DNA from: Alphaproteobacteria bacterium
Lineage (GTDB): Bacteria; Pseudomonadota; Alphaproteobacteria; ATCC43930; CGMCC-115725
Reading direction: 5' to 3'
NCBI GenBank assembly: GCA_018971215.1
Contig: JAGXBG010000004.1
Span: 1-35,593, forward strand
Length of the DNA: 35,593 bases
The notes beneath the pieces were generated by a model. That model searched no databases. It worked only from the letters and a program-made list of their open reading frames with translations, and was not told where the DNA came from. A program made the translations under genes and the position numbers. Shown in pieces: positions 1-8,486 of this stretch. How positions within the stretch are numbered: position 1 is the first letter of the stretch; each line of letters opens with the position of its first letter.

Positions 1-1
1 C

Positions 2-1021
2 GGCGCGGTGCTGCTCGACAAGAACGGCGACGCACGCATCCCGCCGGCGTCGATGAGCAAGCTGATGACCGAGTACATCGTCTTCTCGTACCTGAAGCAG
101 GGGCGGGCGACGCTCAACGACATGCTGCCGGTCAGCGAGAACGCATGGCGCACGCAGGGCTCGAAGATGTTCGTGCCGCTGGGCGGCAAGGTCCGGCTCG
201 AGGATCTCCTGCAAGGCATGATCGTCCAGTCGGGCAACGACGCCTGCATCGTGCTCGCCGAGGGCCTTGCCGGCAGCACCGATGCGTTCGTCAAGCTGAT
301 GAACGACAAGGCGAAGGAACTCGGCCTGACCGGCAGCCACTTCGCCAACGTCGACGGCTTGCCCGATCCCGACGAATACATGACGGCGCACGATCTGGCG
401 ATCCTGGCGCGCCATTTGATCACCGACTTTCCCGAGTACTACCATTACGATGCCGAGAAGCAATTCACCTTCAACGGCATCAAGCAGGGCAACCGCAATC
501 CGCTGCTCTACACCGACAGCACCGTCGACGGGCTCAAGACCGGTCACACCGACGAAGCCGGCTATTGCCTGACCGCGTCGGCGCTGCGCAACGGCCGCCG
601 CGTCATCGAAGTGCTGGCCGGAATGAATACGATGCAGGACCGCGCCAATCAGGGTCGCACGGTGCTCGATTGGGCCTTCCGCGAATTCGACGATTACACG
701 ATCGCCAAAGCGGGAACGGTGATCGATCGGGCGCCGGTCTGGTTGGGTCAGGCCGGCCAGGTGCCCGTCGCTGTGGCGCACGACGTCGTCGTCACGCTGC
801 CGCGCGGCGATCGCACGGCGATGAAGGTCGCCGCGGTCTACGACGGGCCGGTGCCGGCGCCGGTGACCGCCGGGCAGACGGTCGGCAAGCTGACGATTGC
901 GGCGCCGGATGCGCAACCCATCGAGGTGCCGCTGGTGGCGACCCAGGCGGTGCCGCCGCTCGGTATTTTCGGCCGCATGGCGTTCAACGCGGCTTATCTG
1001 CTGTTCGGACGGCACAACTGA
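2..1021 (+). CDS. dacA: D-alanyl-D-alanine carboxypeptidase (PBP5/6 family), 5' truncated by window edge
   Basis: ASMSKLMT (SxxK), SGN and KTGHT motifs in the translation; frame is open to the window start; TGA at 1019-1021. Confidence 0.93.
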   Translation, partial: GAVLLDKNGDARIPPASMSKLMTEYIVFSYLKQGRATLNDMLPVSENAWRTQGSKMFVPLGGKVRLEDLLQGMIVQSGNDACIVLAEGLAGSTDAFVKLMNDKAKELGLTGSHFANVDGLPDPDEYMTAHDLAILARHLITDFPEYYHYDAEKQFTFNGIKQGNRNPLLYTDSTVDGLKTGHTDEAGYCLTASALRNGRRVIEVLAGMNTMQDRANQGRTVLDWAFREFDDYTIAKAGTVIDRAPVWLGQAGQVPVAVAHDVVVTLPRGDRTAMKVAAVYDGPVPAPVTAGQTVGKLTIAAPDAQPIEVPLVATQAVPPLGIFGRMAFNAAYLLFGRHN

Positions 1022-1659
1022 CTTCTGACGCACCCGCACGCGGACGCTTCATCACGCTCGAGGGCGGCGAGGGCGCCGGCAAATCGACTCAGGCGCGGCT
1101 TCTGGTCGAGGCGCTTAAACGTGCCGGTATCGACGCGGTGGAAACGCGCGAACCCGGCGGCTCGCCCGGTGCCGAAGCGATCCGCAAGCTGCTGTTGGCC
1201 GGCGGCCCGGAGGCGTGGGACGCCCAGACCGAGGCGCTGCTGATGGTGGCGGCGCGCCGCGACCATCTGGTGCACACGATCCGGCCGGCGCTCGCCGTCG
1301 GCCGCTGGGTGGTTTCGGACCGGTATGCCGATTCAACCTTGGCGTATCAGGGTTACGGCCGCGGCCTGGCACCCGCCGCGTTGCGCGAGTTGCACCGCTT
1401 CATCTGCGAGGATCTCCGCCATCCCGACCTGACGCTGATTCTCGATCTGCCGGTCGAGATCGGCCTCCAACGGGCACGCGACCGCAATCGCTTCGAGCAA
1501 ATGGGACTGGAATTCCACCGGCGCATTCGCGACGGCTTCCTGGCGATTGCGCGCGAAGCGTCGGACCGTTGCGTGGTGATCGACGCCAGCGGTGACGTCG
1601 AGTCGGTCCGCCGGGCGCTGGCGGCGGCGGTGCGCGAACGGCTGGGCGTTGCGCTATGA
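1018..1659 (+). CDS. tmk: thymidylate kinase (apparent CTG start)
   Basis: FITLEGGEGAGKSTQ P-loop, REPGG, DRYADSTLAYQG motifs; no ATG/GTG/TTG in frame just before the P-loop. Confidence 0.9.
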   Translation: MTSDAPARGRFITLEGGEGAGKSTQARLLVEALKRAGIDAVETREPGGSPGAEAIRKLLLAGGPEAWDAQTEALLMVAARRDHLVHTIRPALAVGRWVVSDRYADSTLAYQGYGRGLAPAALRELHRFICEDLRHPDLTLILDLPVEIGLQRARDRNRFEQMGLEFHRRIRDGFLAIAREASDRCVVIDASGDVESVRRALAAAVRERLGVAL

Positions 1660-1666
1660 TGGCCGC

Positions 1667-2788
1667 ATGAGCGACGACGATTTCAACGCCCCGGAGGATG
1701 AAGCCGCTGACGACGGCACAGCGATCCTGCCGTCGCCCCGCGAGAATGGCGAATTGGTCGGCCACGCCGCGGCCGAAGCGGCGTTTCTCGGCGCCTACAA
1801 CGCCAAGCGCCTGCCGCATGCCTGGCTGCTGGCGGGACCGGCCGGCATCGGCAAGGCGACCTTCGCCTATTGCGCGGCGCGGTTTCTGCTGGCGCAGCCG
1901 GAGGCGAGCGGGGGCCTTTTCGGCGATGCGGCGCCGCCTACGGCGCTGGCGATCCCGCCCGAGCATCCGGTGTTCCGGCTGGTCGCGTCCGGCGCCCATC
2001 CCGACCTACTGGTGGTCGAGCGCGCCTGGGACGAGAAGCGCAAGCGCCTGCGTAGCGAGATCGTCGTCGACGACGCGCGCGCCATCGCCGCGTTTCTCCA
2101 CCTGACGCCATCGCAGGGCGCCTGGCGGGTTGTGATTGTCGACGGTGCCGACGAGATGAATCGTAATGCAGCCAATGCATTGCTCAAGGTTCTTGAAGAG
2201 CCGCCAAAGCGCGCGGTGCTGTTTCTGACCAGCGAAAGTCCCGGTCGGTTATTGCCAACGATTCGCTCGCGTTGCCGCATGCTGCATATGAATACCTTGC
2301 CACAAGAGTCTGTTCTTACAGCAATTCAGCGATTTATGCCGGAACTGGACGGCGACGACGCGGCCGCGCTGGCCCAACTGGCCGGCGGCTCGATCGGCCG
2401 GGCCCTGACGCTGGGGGCGCAGGATGGCCTCGTCGTGCAGCGTGGCCTCTTCGGCCTGCTGGGCGGCCTGCCCAAGCTGCCAGGCGAATCGCTGCATGCC
2501 TTTGCCGAAACGTTGGTGCGCGGCGAGGCCGCCGGTTTCGGTTTGCTGACCGATCTGCTGCCACGCGCGGTGGCGGCGACCGCCATGCTGGCGTTGGGCC
2601 GCGAGCCGGCCGCTTCGCCGGCTGAGCGCGCTATCTTGGCGCGGCTTGCTGCGCGGCGCAGCGCGGCGCAATGGGCCGAATTGTGGCGCCGTCTCGGCCA
2701 GCTGTTCGGCGCCGCCGAAGGCGTCGAACTCGACAAGCGGGCAGTGGTGCTCGACGCCTTCTTCGCGCTTGCCGACGCGGCGCGCTGA
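1667..2788 (+). CDS. holB: DNA polymerase III subunit delta'
   Basis: LPHAWLLAGPAGIGKATFA Walker A, NAANALLKVLEEPP, SRCR motifs; directly follows tmk. Confidence 0.9.
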   Translation: MSDDDFNAPEDEAADDGTAILPSPRENGELVGHAAAEAAFLGAYNAKRLPHAWLLAGPAGIGKATFAYCAARFLLAQPEASGGLFGDAAPPTALAIPPEHPVFRLVASGAHPDLLVVERAWDEKRKRLRSEIVVDDARAIAAFLHLTPSQGAWRVVIVDGADEMNRNAANALLKVLEEPPKRAVLFLTSESPGRLLPTIRSRCRMLHMNTLPQESVLTAIQRFMPELDGDDAAALAQLAGGSIGRALTLGAQDGLVVQRGLFGLLGGLPKLPGESLHAFAETLVRGEAAGFGLLTDLLPRAVAATAMLALGREPAASPAERAILARLAARRSAAQWAELWRRLGQLFGAAEGVELDKRAVVLDAFFALADAAR

Positions 2789-2810
2789 GGTTCATTAGAG
2801 GATTACAACC

Positions 2811-4397
2811 ATGTCCGGCGGCAAGTTCTATCTCACGACGCCGATCTATTACGTCAACGATTCGCCGCATCTCGGCCACGCCTATACCTCCGTCGCGTGC
2901 GACACGCTGGCGCGGTTCAAACGGCTCGACGGCGAGCGCGTGCTGTTCCTCACCGGCACCGACGAGCACGGCCAGAAGGTGGCGAAATCGGCGCGCGACG
3001 CCGGCGTCGAACCGCAAGCGTTCTGCGACCGCGTGTCCGAGAATTTCCGCGCCATGACCAAGCTGATGAACATCTCGAACGACCAGTTCATCCGCACCAC
3101 CGAGCCGCGCCACATCGCCGCGAGCCAGGCGATCTGGCAGGCGATCGCCAAGAGCAAGTCGCCTAAGGGCCGCGACAATCTCTATCTCGGCAAATATTCC
3201 GGCTGGTACGCGGTGCGCGACGAGGCGTTCTACGGTGAGGACGAACTCACGAAAGGACCGGATGGGAAGTTCCGTGCGCCATCGGGTGCCGAGGTCGAAT
3301 GGGTCGAGGAGCCGAGCTATTTCTTCCGCCTGTCCGATTGGCAGGACTGGCTGCTCGACCATTACGCGCGCCATCCCGATTTCATCGGTCCGGCTTCGCG
3401 GCGCAACGAAGTGACGAGCTTCGTCAAAGGCGGCCTGACCGATCTTTCGGTGTCGCGTACCAGTTTCGCCTGGGGTGTTCCGGTGCCGGGCGACGAAAAA
3501 CACGTGATGTATGTCTGGCTCGACGCGCTGACTAATTATCTGACCGCCGTCGGCTATCCCGATACCGCAGGCGCCGACTTCAAGACCTTCTGGCCGGCCG
3601 ACATCCATGTTGTCGGCAAGGACATCGTGCGTTTCCACTGCGTCTACTGGCCCGCGTTCCTCGCGGCCGCCGGACTCGCTTTGCCTGAGCGCGTCTTCGC
3701 GCATGGTTGGTGGACGGTCGAAGGCCAGAAGATGTCCAAGTCGCTTGGCAATTTCATCGCCCCGCAGCAGCTCGTCGATCAGTACGGCGTCGACGCGGTG
3801 CGCTACTTCATGCTGCGCGATTTGCCCTTCGGCGCCGACGGGGATTTTTCGCATCGCGCGGTCGTCGGTCGCATCAACGGCGACCTCGCCAACGATTTCG
3901 GCAATTTGGCGCAGCGCGTGTTGTCGATGATCCAGAGCTATTGCGGCGGCAAGCTGCCGGCCGGCGCGGAGGCGACGACCGCCGACCAGCGCCGCGCCGA
4001 CGGCGAATTGATCGGCAAGGTCGCCGGTCTCCGTCACGCCGTCGCCGCCGAAATCGACAAGCAAGCGCTGCATCTGGCGCTCGAACGGATCTGGGAGATC
4101 GTCGCCATGGCCAACCGCTACGTCGACGAGCAGGCGCCGTGGAAGCTGAAGAAGACCGATCCGGTTCGGCTGGGTCAGGTGCTTTACGTCCTTGCCGAGA
4201 CCATCCGCCATCTCGCGATCTTGGCGCAGCCCTTCGTGCCGCAGGCGGCGGCGAAACTGCTCGACCAACTCGCGGTGCCAGACGATTTCACGCACCGCTG
4301 CTTCAATGCGCTCGAGGCCCATCCGCTTGCGGCAGGAGCGCAGTTGCCGAAGCCGGCAGGAATTTTCCCGCGCTATGTCGAGGCGGCGGCGTCATGA
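2811..4397 (+). CDS. metG: methionyl-tRNA synthetase
   Basis: YYVNDSPHLGHAYT (HIGH-like) and KMSKSLGN motifs; full-length 528 aa. Confidence 0.97.
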   Translation: MSGGKFYLTTPIYYVNDSPHLGHAYTSVACDTLARFKRLDGERVLFLTGTDEHGQKVAKSARDAGVEPQAFCDRVSENFRAMTKLMNISNDQFIRTTEPRHIAASQAIWQAIAKSKSPKGRDNLYLGKYSGWYAVRDEAFYGEDELTKGPDGKFRAPSGAEVEWVEEPSYFFRLSDWQDWLLDHYARHPDFIGPASRRNEVTSFVKGGLTDLSVSRTSFAWGVPVPGDEKHVMYVWLDALTNYLTAVGYPDTAGADFKTFWPADIHVVGKDIVRFHCVYWPAFLAAAGLALPERVFAHGWWTVEGQKMSKSLGNFIAPQQLVDQYGVDAVRYFMLRDLPFGADGDFSHRAVVGRINGDLANDFGNLAQRVLSMIQSYCGGKLPAGAEATTADQRRADGELIGKVAGLRHAVAAEIDKQALHLALERIWEIVAMANRYVDEQAPWKLKKTDPVRLGQVLYVLAETIRHLAILAQPFVPQAAAKLLDQLAVPDDFTHRCFNALEAHPLAAGAQLPKPAGIFPRYVEAAAS

Positions 4398-4582
4398 CGC
4401 GCGTGCTCATCGTTGCTGCGCTGTTGCTCGCCATCGCGTCGCCGCTTATAACAAGCGGGGCACGGCCTACTATCACAACAGCGACTACCCGCAGGCGCTC
4501 GCGGACTACAGCGCGGCGATCAAGCTCAGTCCGCAATAAGGCCAACGACGATCTCAATACCGCCGATCAGCTGGCGCATTGA
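4394..4582 (+). pseudogene. remnant of a secreted TPR-repeat protein (frameshifted)
   Basis: Frame 2 encodes MTRVLIVAALLLAIASPL (signal-like), then frame 1 encodes AYNKRGTAYYHNSDYPQALADYSAAIKLSPQ*, a TPR-like unit; neither frame alone gives a full protein. Confidence 0.6.
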
Positions 4583-4638
4583 GGCCTGGCCAGCGAACCC
4601 GGCTCGCCCGGCGGCGGGAAACGTGCCATGATGACGGC

Positions 4639-4872
4639 ATGGATCGGCACCTGACCTTGTGGGAGCGTCGGCGCAACGAGCGCGACGACGAAGAGCGTTT
4701 CACCACCAGCCTCGCGGCCTTCGCCGTCACCCTGCTGATCGGCGTCATTGGTTTTTATGTGCTGGAAGGCTTGGCCCAGACCGCGAAGCTCGAGGATTGC
4801 CTGCTGCAAGGCCGCCTCAACTGCGAGCGGATCGACATCAGCTCGCTGCGCAGTCCGCCGTTCCTGCAATAG
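4639..4872 (+). CDS. small single-pass membrane protein, hypothetical (77 aa)
   Basis: MDRHLTLWERRRNERDDEERF charged N-terminus, one TM segment, LEDCLLQGRLNCERID tail. Confidence 0.65.
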   Translation: MDRHLTLWERRRNERDDEERFTTSLAAFAVTLLIGVIGFYVLEGLAQTAKLEDCLLQGRLNCERIDISSLRSPPFLQ

Positions 4873-4938
4873 CCGTTTACTGCCTGCTCACCGTTCGCTG
4901 CGCTTGACGCGCCACCGACGGCAGGCTTTCTATCCGCG

Positions 4939-5727
4939 ATGCTCGTCGACAGTCATTGCCATCTCGATTTTGCGCAGCCCGAAGAGCGCGATAGCATCGT
5001 CGCGCGCGCGCGGCGCGCCGGCGTCGCAACGCTGCTCACCATCTCGACCAAGCTGAGCGAATTTCCGGCAGTGCGTGCGATCGCCGAAAGCGATCCCGAC
5101 ATCTGGTGCTCGGTCGGCATCCATCCGCATGAAGCGGCGACGGAGGAGGGCGGCGACGTCGACAACCTGGCGGCGTACGCCCGCCATCCCAAGGTGATCG
5201 GGGTCGGCGAAAGCGGCCTCGATTTCCATTACGACCACAGCCCGCGCGCCGCCCAGATCGCCGCCTTTCGTCACCATGCACGCGCGGCGCACGCCGCCAG
5301 CGTGCCGTTGATCGTGCATTCGCGCGGCGCCGATGCCGAAACGGTCGCGGTGCTCGAGGAAGAGGGCGTGTCGTCGGGCGTCATCCACTGCTTTTCGACC
5401 GGACGGCTGCTCGCCGAACGCGCCCTCGCGCTCGGACTCTACATATCGCTGTCCGGCATCGTCACCTTCAAGAATGCCGACGAGCTGCGCGGTATCGTGC
5501 GCGACCTGCCGTTCGACCGGCTGCTGGTTGAAACCGACGCGCCTTATCTCGCGCCGGTGCCGTTGCGCGGCAAGGCGAACGAGCCCGCGTTCATCGTCCA
5601 CACGGCGAATTTCATCGCCGCGCTCAAAGGCGTGGCGCCCGATGAATTCGCGCGGCGGACAAGCGAGAATTTCTTCCGCTTGTTCGCCAAAGCGAAACCG
5701 CCCGCGGCGTCGCGGCCGGCCGTTTGA
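4939..5727 (+). CDS. tatD: TatD family deoxyribonuclease
   Basis: MLVDSHCHLDF, GESGLDFHYD, VIHCFSTG, VETDAPYLAP motifs. Confidence 0.95.
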   Translation: MLVDSHCHLDFAQPEERDSIVARARRAGVATLLTISTKLSEFPAVRAIAESDPDIWCSVGIHPHEAATEEGGDVDNLAAYARHPKVIGVGESGLDFHYDHSPRAAQIAAFRHHARAAHAASVPLIVHSRGADAETVAVLEEEGVSSGVIHCFSTGRLLAERALALGLYISLSGIVTFKNADELRGIVRDLPFDRLLVETDAPYLAPVPLRGKANEPAFIVHTANFIAALKGVAPDEFARRTSENFFRLFAKAKPPAASRPAV

Positions 5728-5740
5728 CGGACCGTCAATC

Positions 5741-6511
5741 GTGAAAGTTACGATATTGGGTTGCGGCCCGTCCTGGGGCGTGCCGCGGATCGGCGGCGAC
5801 TGGGGCGCGTGCGATCCGGCCAATCCGAAAAACCGCCGCCGGCGCGTGTCGATCTTGGTCGAAGACGGCGGCAAGACGATCCTGGTCGACACCTCGCCGG
5901 ATCTGCGCGAGCAATTGCTGGACGCCGGCGCCGGACGCATCGACGCCGTGCTGTTCACTCACGCTCATGCCGACCATCTGCACGGCATCGACGATCTGCG
6001 CGGCGTCAACCGCATCCTCAAGGCGGCTATTCCGACCTACGCCACGCCGGCGACGTTGGCCGAGATCGAACGCCGCTTCGCCTACGTGTTCACGCCGCTC
6101 AGGCCCGGTCGCGAGGGCCATTACTACAAGCCGGTGCTGGAACGCCGTCCGGTCGAGGGACCGTTCATCGCCGCCGGCATCGCGGTCACGCCATTCACCC
6201 AGGATCACGGCTTCTCGCAGACGCTGGGATTCCGGTTTGGCCGGTTCGCGTATTCGACCGACGTAATCGCGCTGGATGAGGCGGCGTTCCGAACGTTGCA
6301 AGGGATCGACACCTGGCTGGTCGATTGCATCCGGCCGGAACCGCACGTCACGCACAGCCACGTCGACCGCACGCTGGCCTGGATCGACCGGGTGAGGCCC
6401 CGGCGCGCGGTGCTGACGCACATGGATGAGTCGCTCGACTATGAAACGTTGCGCCGGACGCTGCCGTCCGGCGTTGAGCCCGGTTATGACGGTATGGTCA
6501 TCGAGGTTTAG
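5741..6511 (+). CDS. MBL-fold metallohydrolase (PhnP/RNase Z-like), GTG start
   Basis: VTILGCGPSWGVPRIGGDWGACDP, THAHADHLHGIDDLR, VLTHMDESLDYETL. Confidence 0.9.
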   Translation: MKVTILGCGPSWGVPRIGGDWGACDPANPKNRRRRVSILVEDGGKTILVDTSPDLREQLLDAGAGRIDAVLFTHAHADHLHGIDDLRGVNRILKAAIPTYATPATLAEIERRFAYVFTPLRPGREGHYYKPVLERRPVEGPFIAAGIAVTPFTQDHGFSQTLGFRFGRFAYSTDVIALDEAAFRTLQGIDTWLVDCIRPEPHVTHSHVDRTLAWIDRVRPRRAVLTHMDESLDYETLRRTLPSGVEPGYDGMVIEV

Positions 6512-6701
6512 GCGCGCCTCGGGTCTAAGCGCCTGTCCTGAAAAGCGAACTCATAATTTCCCATAATATACATTATGCGATATTTGTTTTATGGGCATTC
6601 GTCGTCGTTGGCCTACCCGCATATCCGCCGCCGCCGCCATTCCCACCGCACGCGGCGCTCGCGCGCTCGCTACAATGCCCGCCACACCGGAGCCCAACCT
6701 C

Positions 6702-7550
6702 ATGACCGCCAAGAAATCGCCAACTGCACGCCGCAGCAAACGCCGCCGGTCGGCGCACGCGCAGCCGCCGATCGAGCGGCTGCTCGCCGTCATGGCGCGG
6801 CTGCGCGATCCGGACACCGGCTGTCCGTGGGACCGCGAACAGAACTTCGCCACCATCGCGCCCTACACCATCGAGGAAGCTTATGAAGTCGCCGAGGCCG
6901 CTGAGCGCCAGGCCATGCCTGAGCTCAAGGAAGAGCTCGGCGACCTGCTGCTCCAGGTGACGTTCCACGCCCGCATGGCCGAGGAAACCGGCGAATTCGA
7001 CTTCGACGACGTGGCGGCGGGCATCGCCGACAAGATGGTTCGGCGCCATCCGCATGTCTTCGGCACGGCGCGGATCGGCTCGGCGGCAGCCCAGACGGTC
7101 GCCTGGGAGGACCAGAAAGCCCACGAACGACGGACCAAATCAGCCGCCGACGGCCGCCATGCGAGCGCGCTCGACGGCGTCGGCGTGGCCCTACCGGCGC
7201 TGACCCGTGCCGCCAAGCTGCAACGCCGCGCCGCCCGCGTCGGATTCGACTGGCCCGACGTGGCGCCGATCTATGACAAGATCATGGAGGAGATCACAGA
7301 ACTTAAAGCAGAATCCGGCAACAAAAGCCGCAGCGAAGACGAACTTGGCGACCTGCTGTTCGCGGTGGTCAACCTGGCGCGACGGCTCGAGATCGACCCT
7401 GAACGCGCCTTGCGCGGCGCCTGCCGCAAGTTCGAGCGCCGCTTTCGTCGGATCGAAGAGCGACTAGCCGCCCGTGGCATCGATTCGGCTCATGCCGGCC
7501 TTGATACTCTTGAGGCCGAATGGCAGGCAATCAAAGCCGACGAACGCTAG
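6702..7550 (+). CDS. mazG: nucleoside triphosphate pyrophosphohydrolase
   Basis: RDPDTGCPWDREQNFATIAPYTIEEAYEV and a second MazG domain (EDELGDLLFAVVNLAR); alternative start at 6675. Confidence 0.92.
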   Translation: MTAKKSPTARRSKRRRSAHAQPPIERLLAVMARLRDPDTGCPWDREQNFATIAPYTIEEAYEVAEAAERQAMPELKEELGDLLLQVTFHARMAEETGEFDFDDVAAGIADKMVRRHPHVFGTARIGSAAAQTVAWEDQKAHERRTKSAADGRHASALDGVGVALPALTRAAKLQRRAARVGFDWPDVAPIYDKIMEEITELKAESGNKSRSEDELGDLLFAVVNLARRLEIDPERALRGACRKFERRFRRIEERLAARGIDSAHAGLDTLEAEWQAIKADER

Positions 7551-7602
7551 ATTCCGATACTAACGCTTTTAGAATCAAATAGTTATTCTGTGAGCCTAAA
7601 GC

Positions 7603-7616
7603 CGGCGTGAACGCCG
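7603..7616. terminator. possible bidirectional terminator hairpin CGGCGTGAACGCCG
   Basis: Perfect 6-bp arms around GA, between convergent mazG and oxidoreductase genes; no clear U-tract. Confidence 0.35.
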
Positions 7617-7619
7617 CGC

Positions 7620-8486
7620 CTAGGCTTCCATCAGCAGGTTGATCAGGCTCGACGTATCCCAGCGGCCGCCGCCCCGCTCCTGGATGCGCTGGTAGAACTG
7701 ATCGACCAGTGCCGTCACCGGCAGCGCCGATTTGTTGCGCCGTGCCTCGCCCAGGCAGATGCCGAGATCTTTGCGCATCCAGTCGACCGCGAAGCCGAAA
7801 TCGAACTTTCCGTCGAGCATGGTGAGCGCGCGGTTGTCCATCTGCCACGATTGCGCCGCGCCCTTGGAGATCGTCTCGACCACTTTCTTACCGTCGAGTC
7901 CCGCGCGCGCGGCGAAATTGAGGGCTTCGGACAGGCCCTGCAGCAAGCCGGCGATAGCGATCTGGTTGACCATCTTGGTGAGCTGACCGCTGCCCGCCGG
8001 CCCCATCAGGGTCACCGCGCGGCCGTAATGCGCCATCACCGGCTGCGCCTTGGCGAACGCCGCGTCGTCGCCGCCGACCATGATGGTGAGCTTGCCGTTC
8101 TGCGCTCCCGCCTGGCCGCCGGAGACCGGCGCGTCGAGAAAGCCGATGCCCCGCTCCTTACCCAGCTGATAGAGCTCGCGCGCGACTTCGGCCGACGCCG
8201 TCGTGTGGTCGGCGAAGATCGCGCCGCGCTGCATGCCGGCGAACGCGCCATGCGCGCCGGTGATGACCGCGCGCAGATCGTCGTCGTTGCCGACGCAGGC
8301 GAAGACGATCTCCGCGTCGGCTGTGGCCTCGGCCGGCGTCGGCCGCAGGCTGCCGCCATGTTCTTTCACCCAATCCTCGGCCCGCGACGTCGTCCGGTTG
8401 TACACCGTCACCGTGTGGCCGTTCTTGGCGAGATGCCCCGCCATCGGATAGCCCATCACCCCCAGGCCGAGGAACGCCACTTTCAT
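7620..8486 (-). CDS. NAD(P)-dependent oxidoreductase, 3-hydroxyisobutyrate dehydrogenase family
   Basis: VAFLGLGVMGYPMAGHLAKNGH, FLDAPVSGGQAGAQNGKLTIMVGG, KMVNQIAIAG. Confidence 0.9.
   Translation of the reverse strand: MKVAFLGLGVMGYPMAGHLAKNGHTVTVYNRTTSRAEDWVKEHGGSLRPTPAEATADAEIVFACVGNDDDLRAVITGAHGAFAGMQRGAIFADHTTASAEVARELYQLGKERGIGFLDAPVSGGQAGAQNGKLTIMVGGDDAAFAKAQPVMAHYGRAVTLMGPAGSGQLTKMVNQIAIAGLLQGLSEALNFAARAGLDGKKVVETISKGAAQSWQMDNRALTMLDGKFDFGFAVDWMRKDLGICLGEARRNKSALPVTALVDQFYQRIQERGGGRWDTSSLINLLMEA

Noticed and set aside
2631-4322. 563-aa minus-strand ORF
   Set aside because: Shadow ORF fully antisense to metG; composition reflects high GC3 of the real gene, and no domain motif is visible
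4873-4938. GCCTGC...GCAGGC inverted repeat upstream of tatD
   Set aside because: Arms only 6 bp and separated by about 35 bp; expected by chance in GC-rich DNA
7571-7589. AGAAT-N9-ATTCT as an Irr/ICE-type iron box
   Set aside because: Located between convergent gene ends rather than at a promoter, and the arms are too short and spacing wrong
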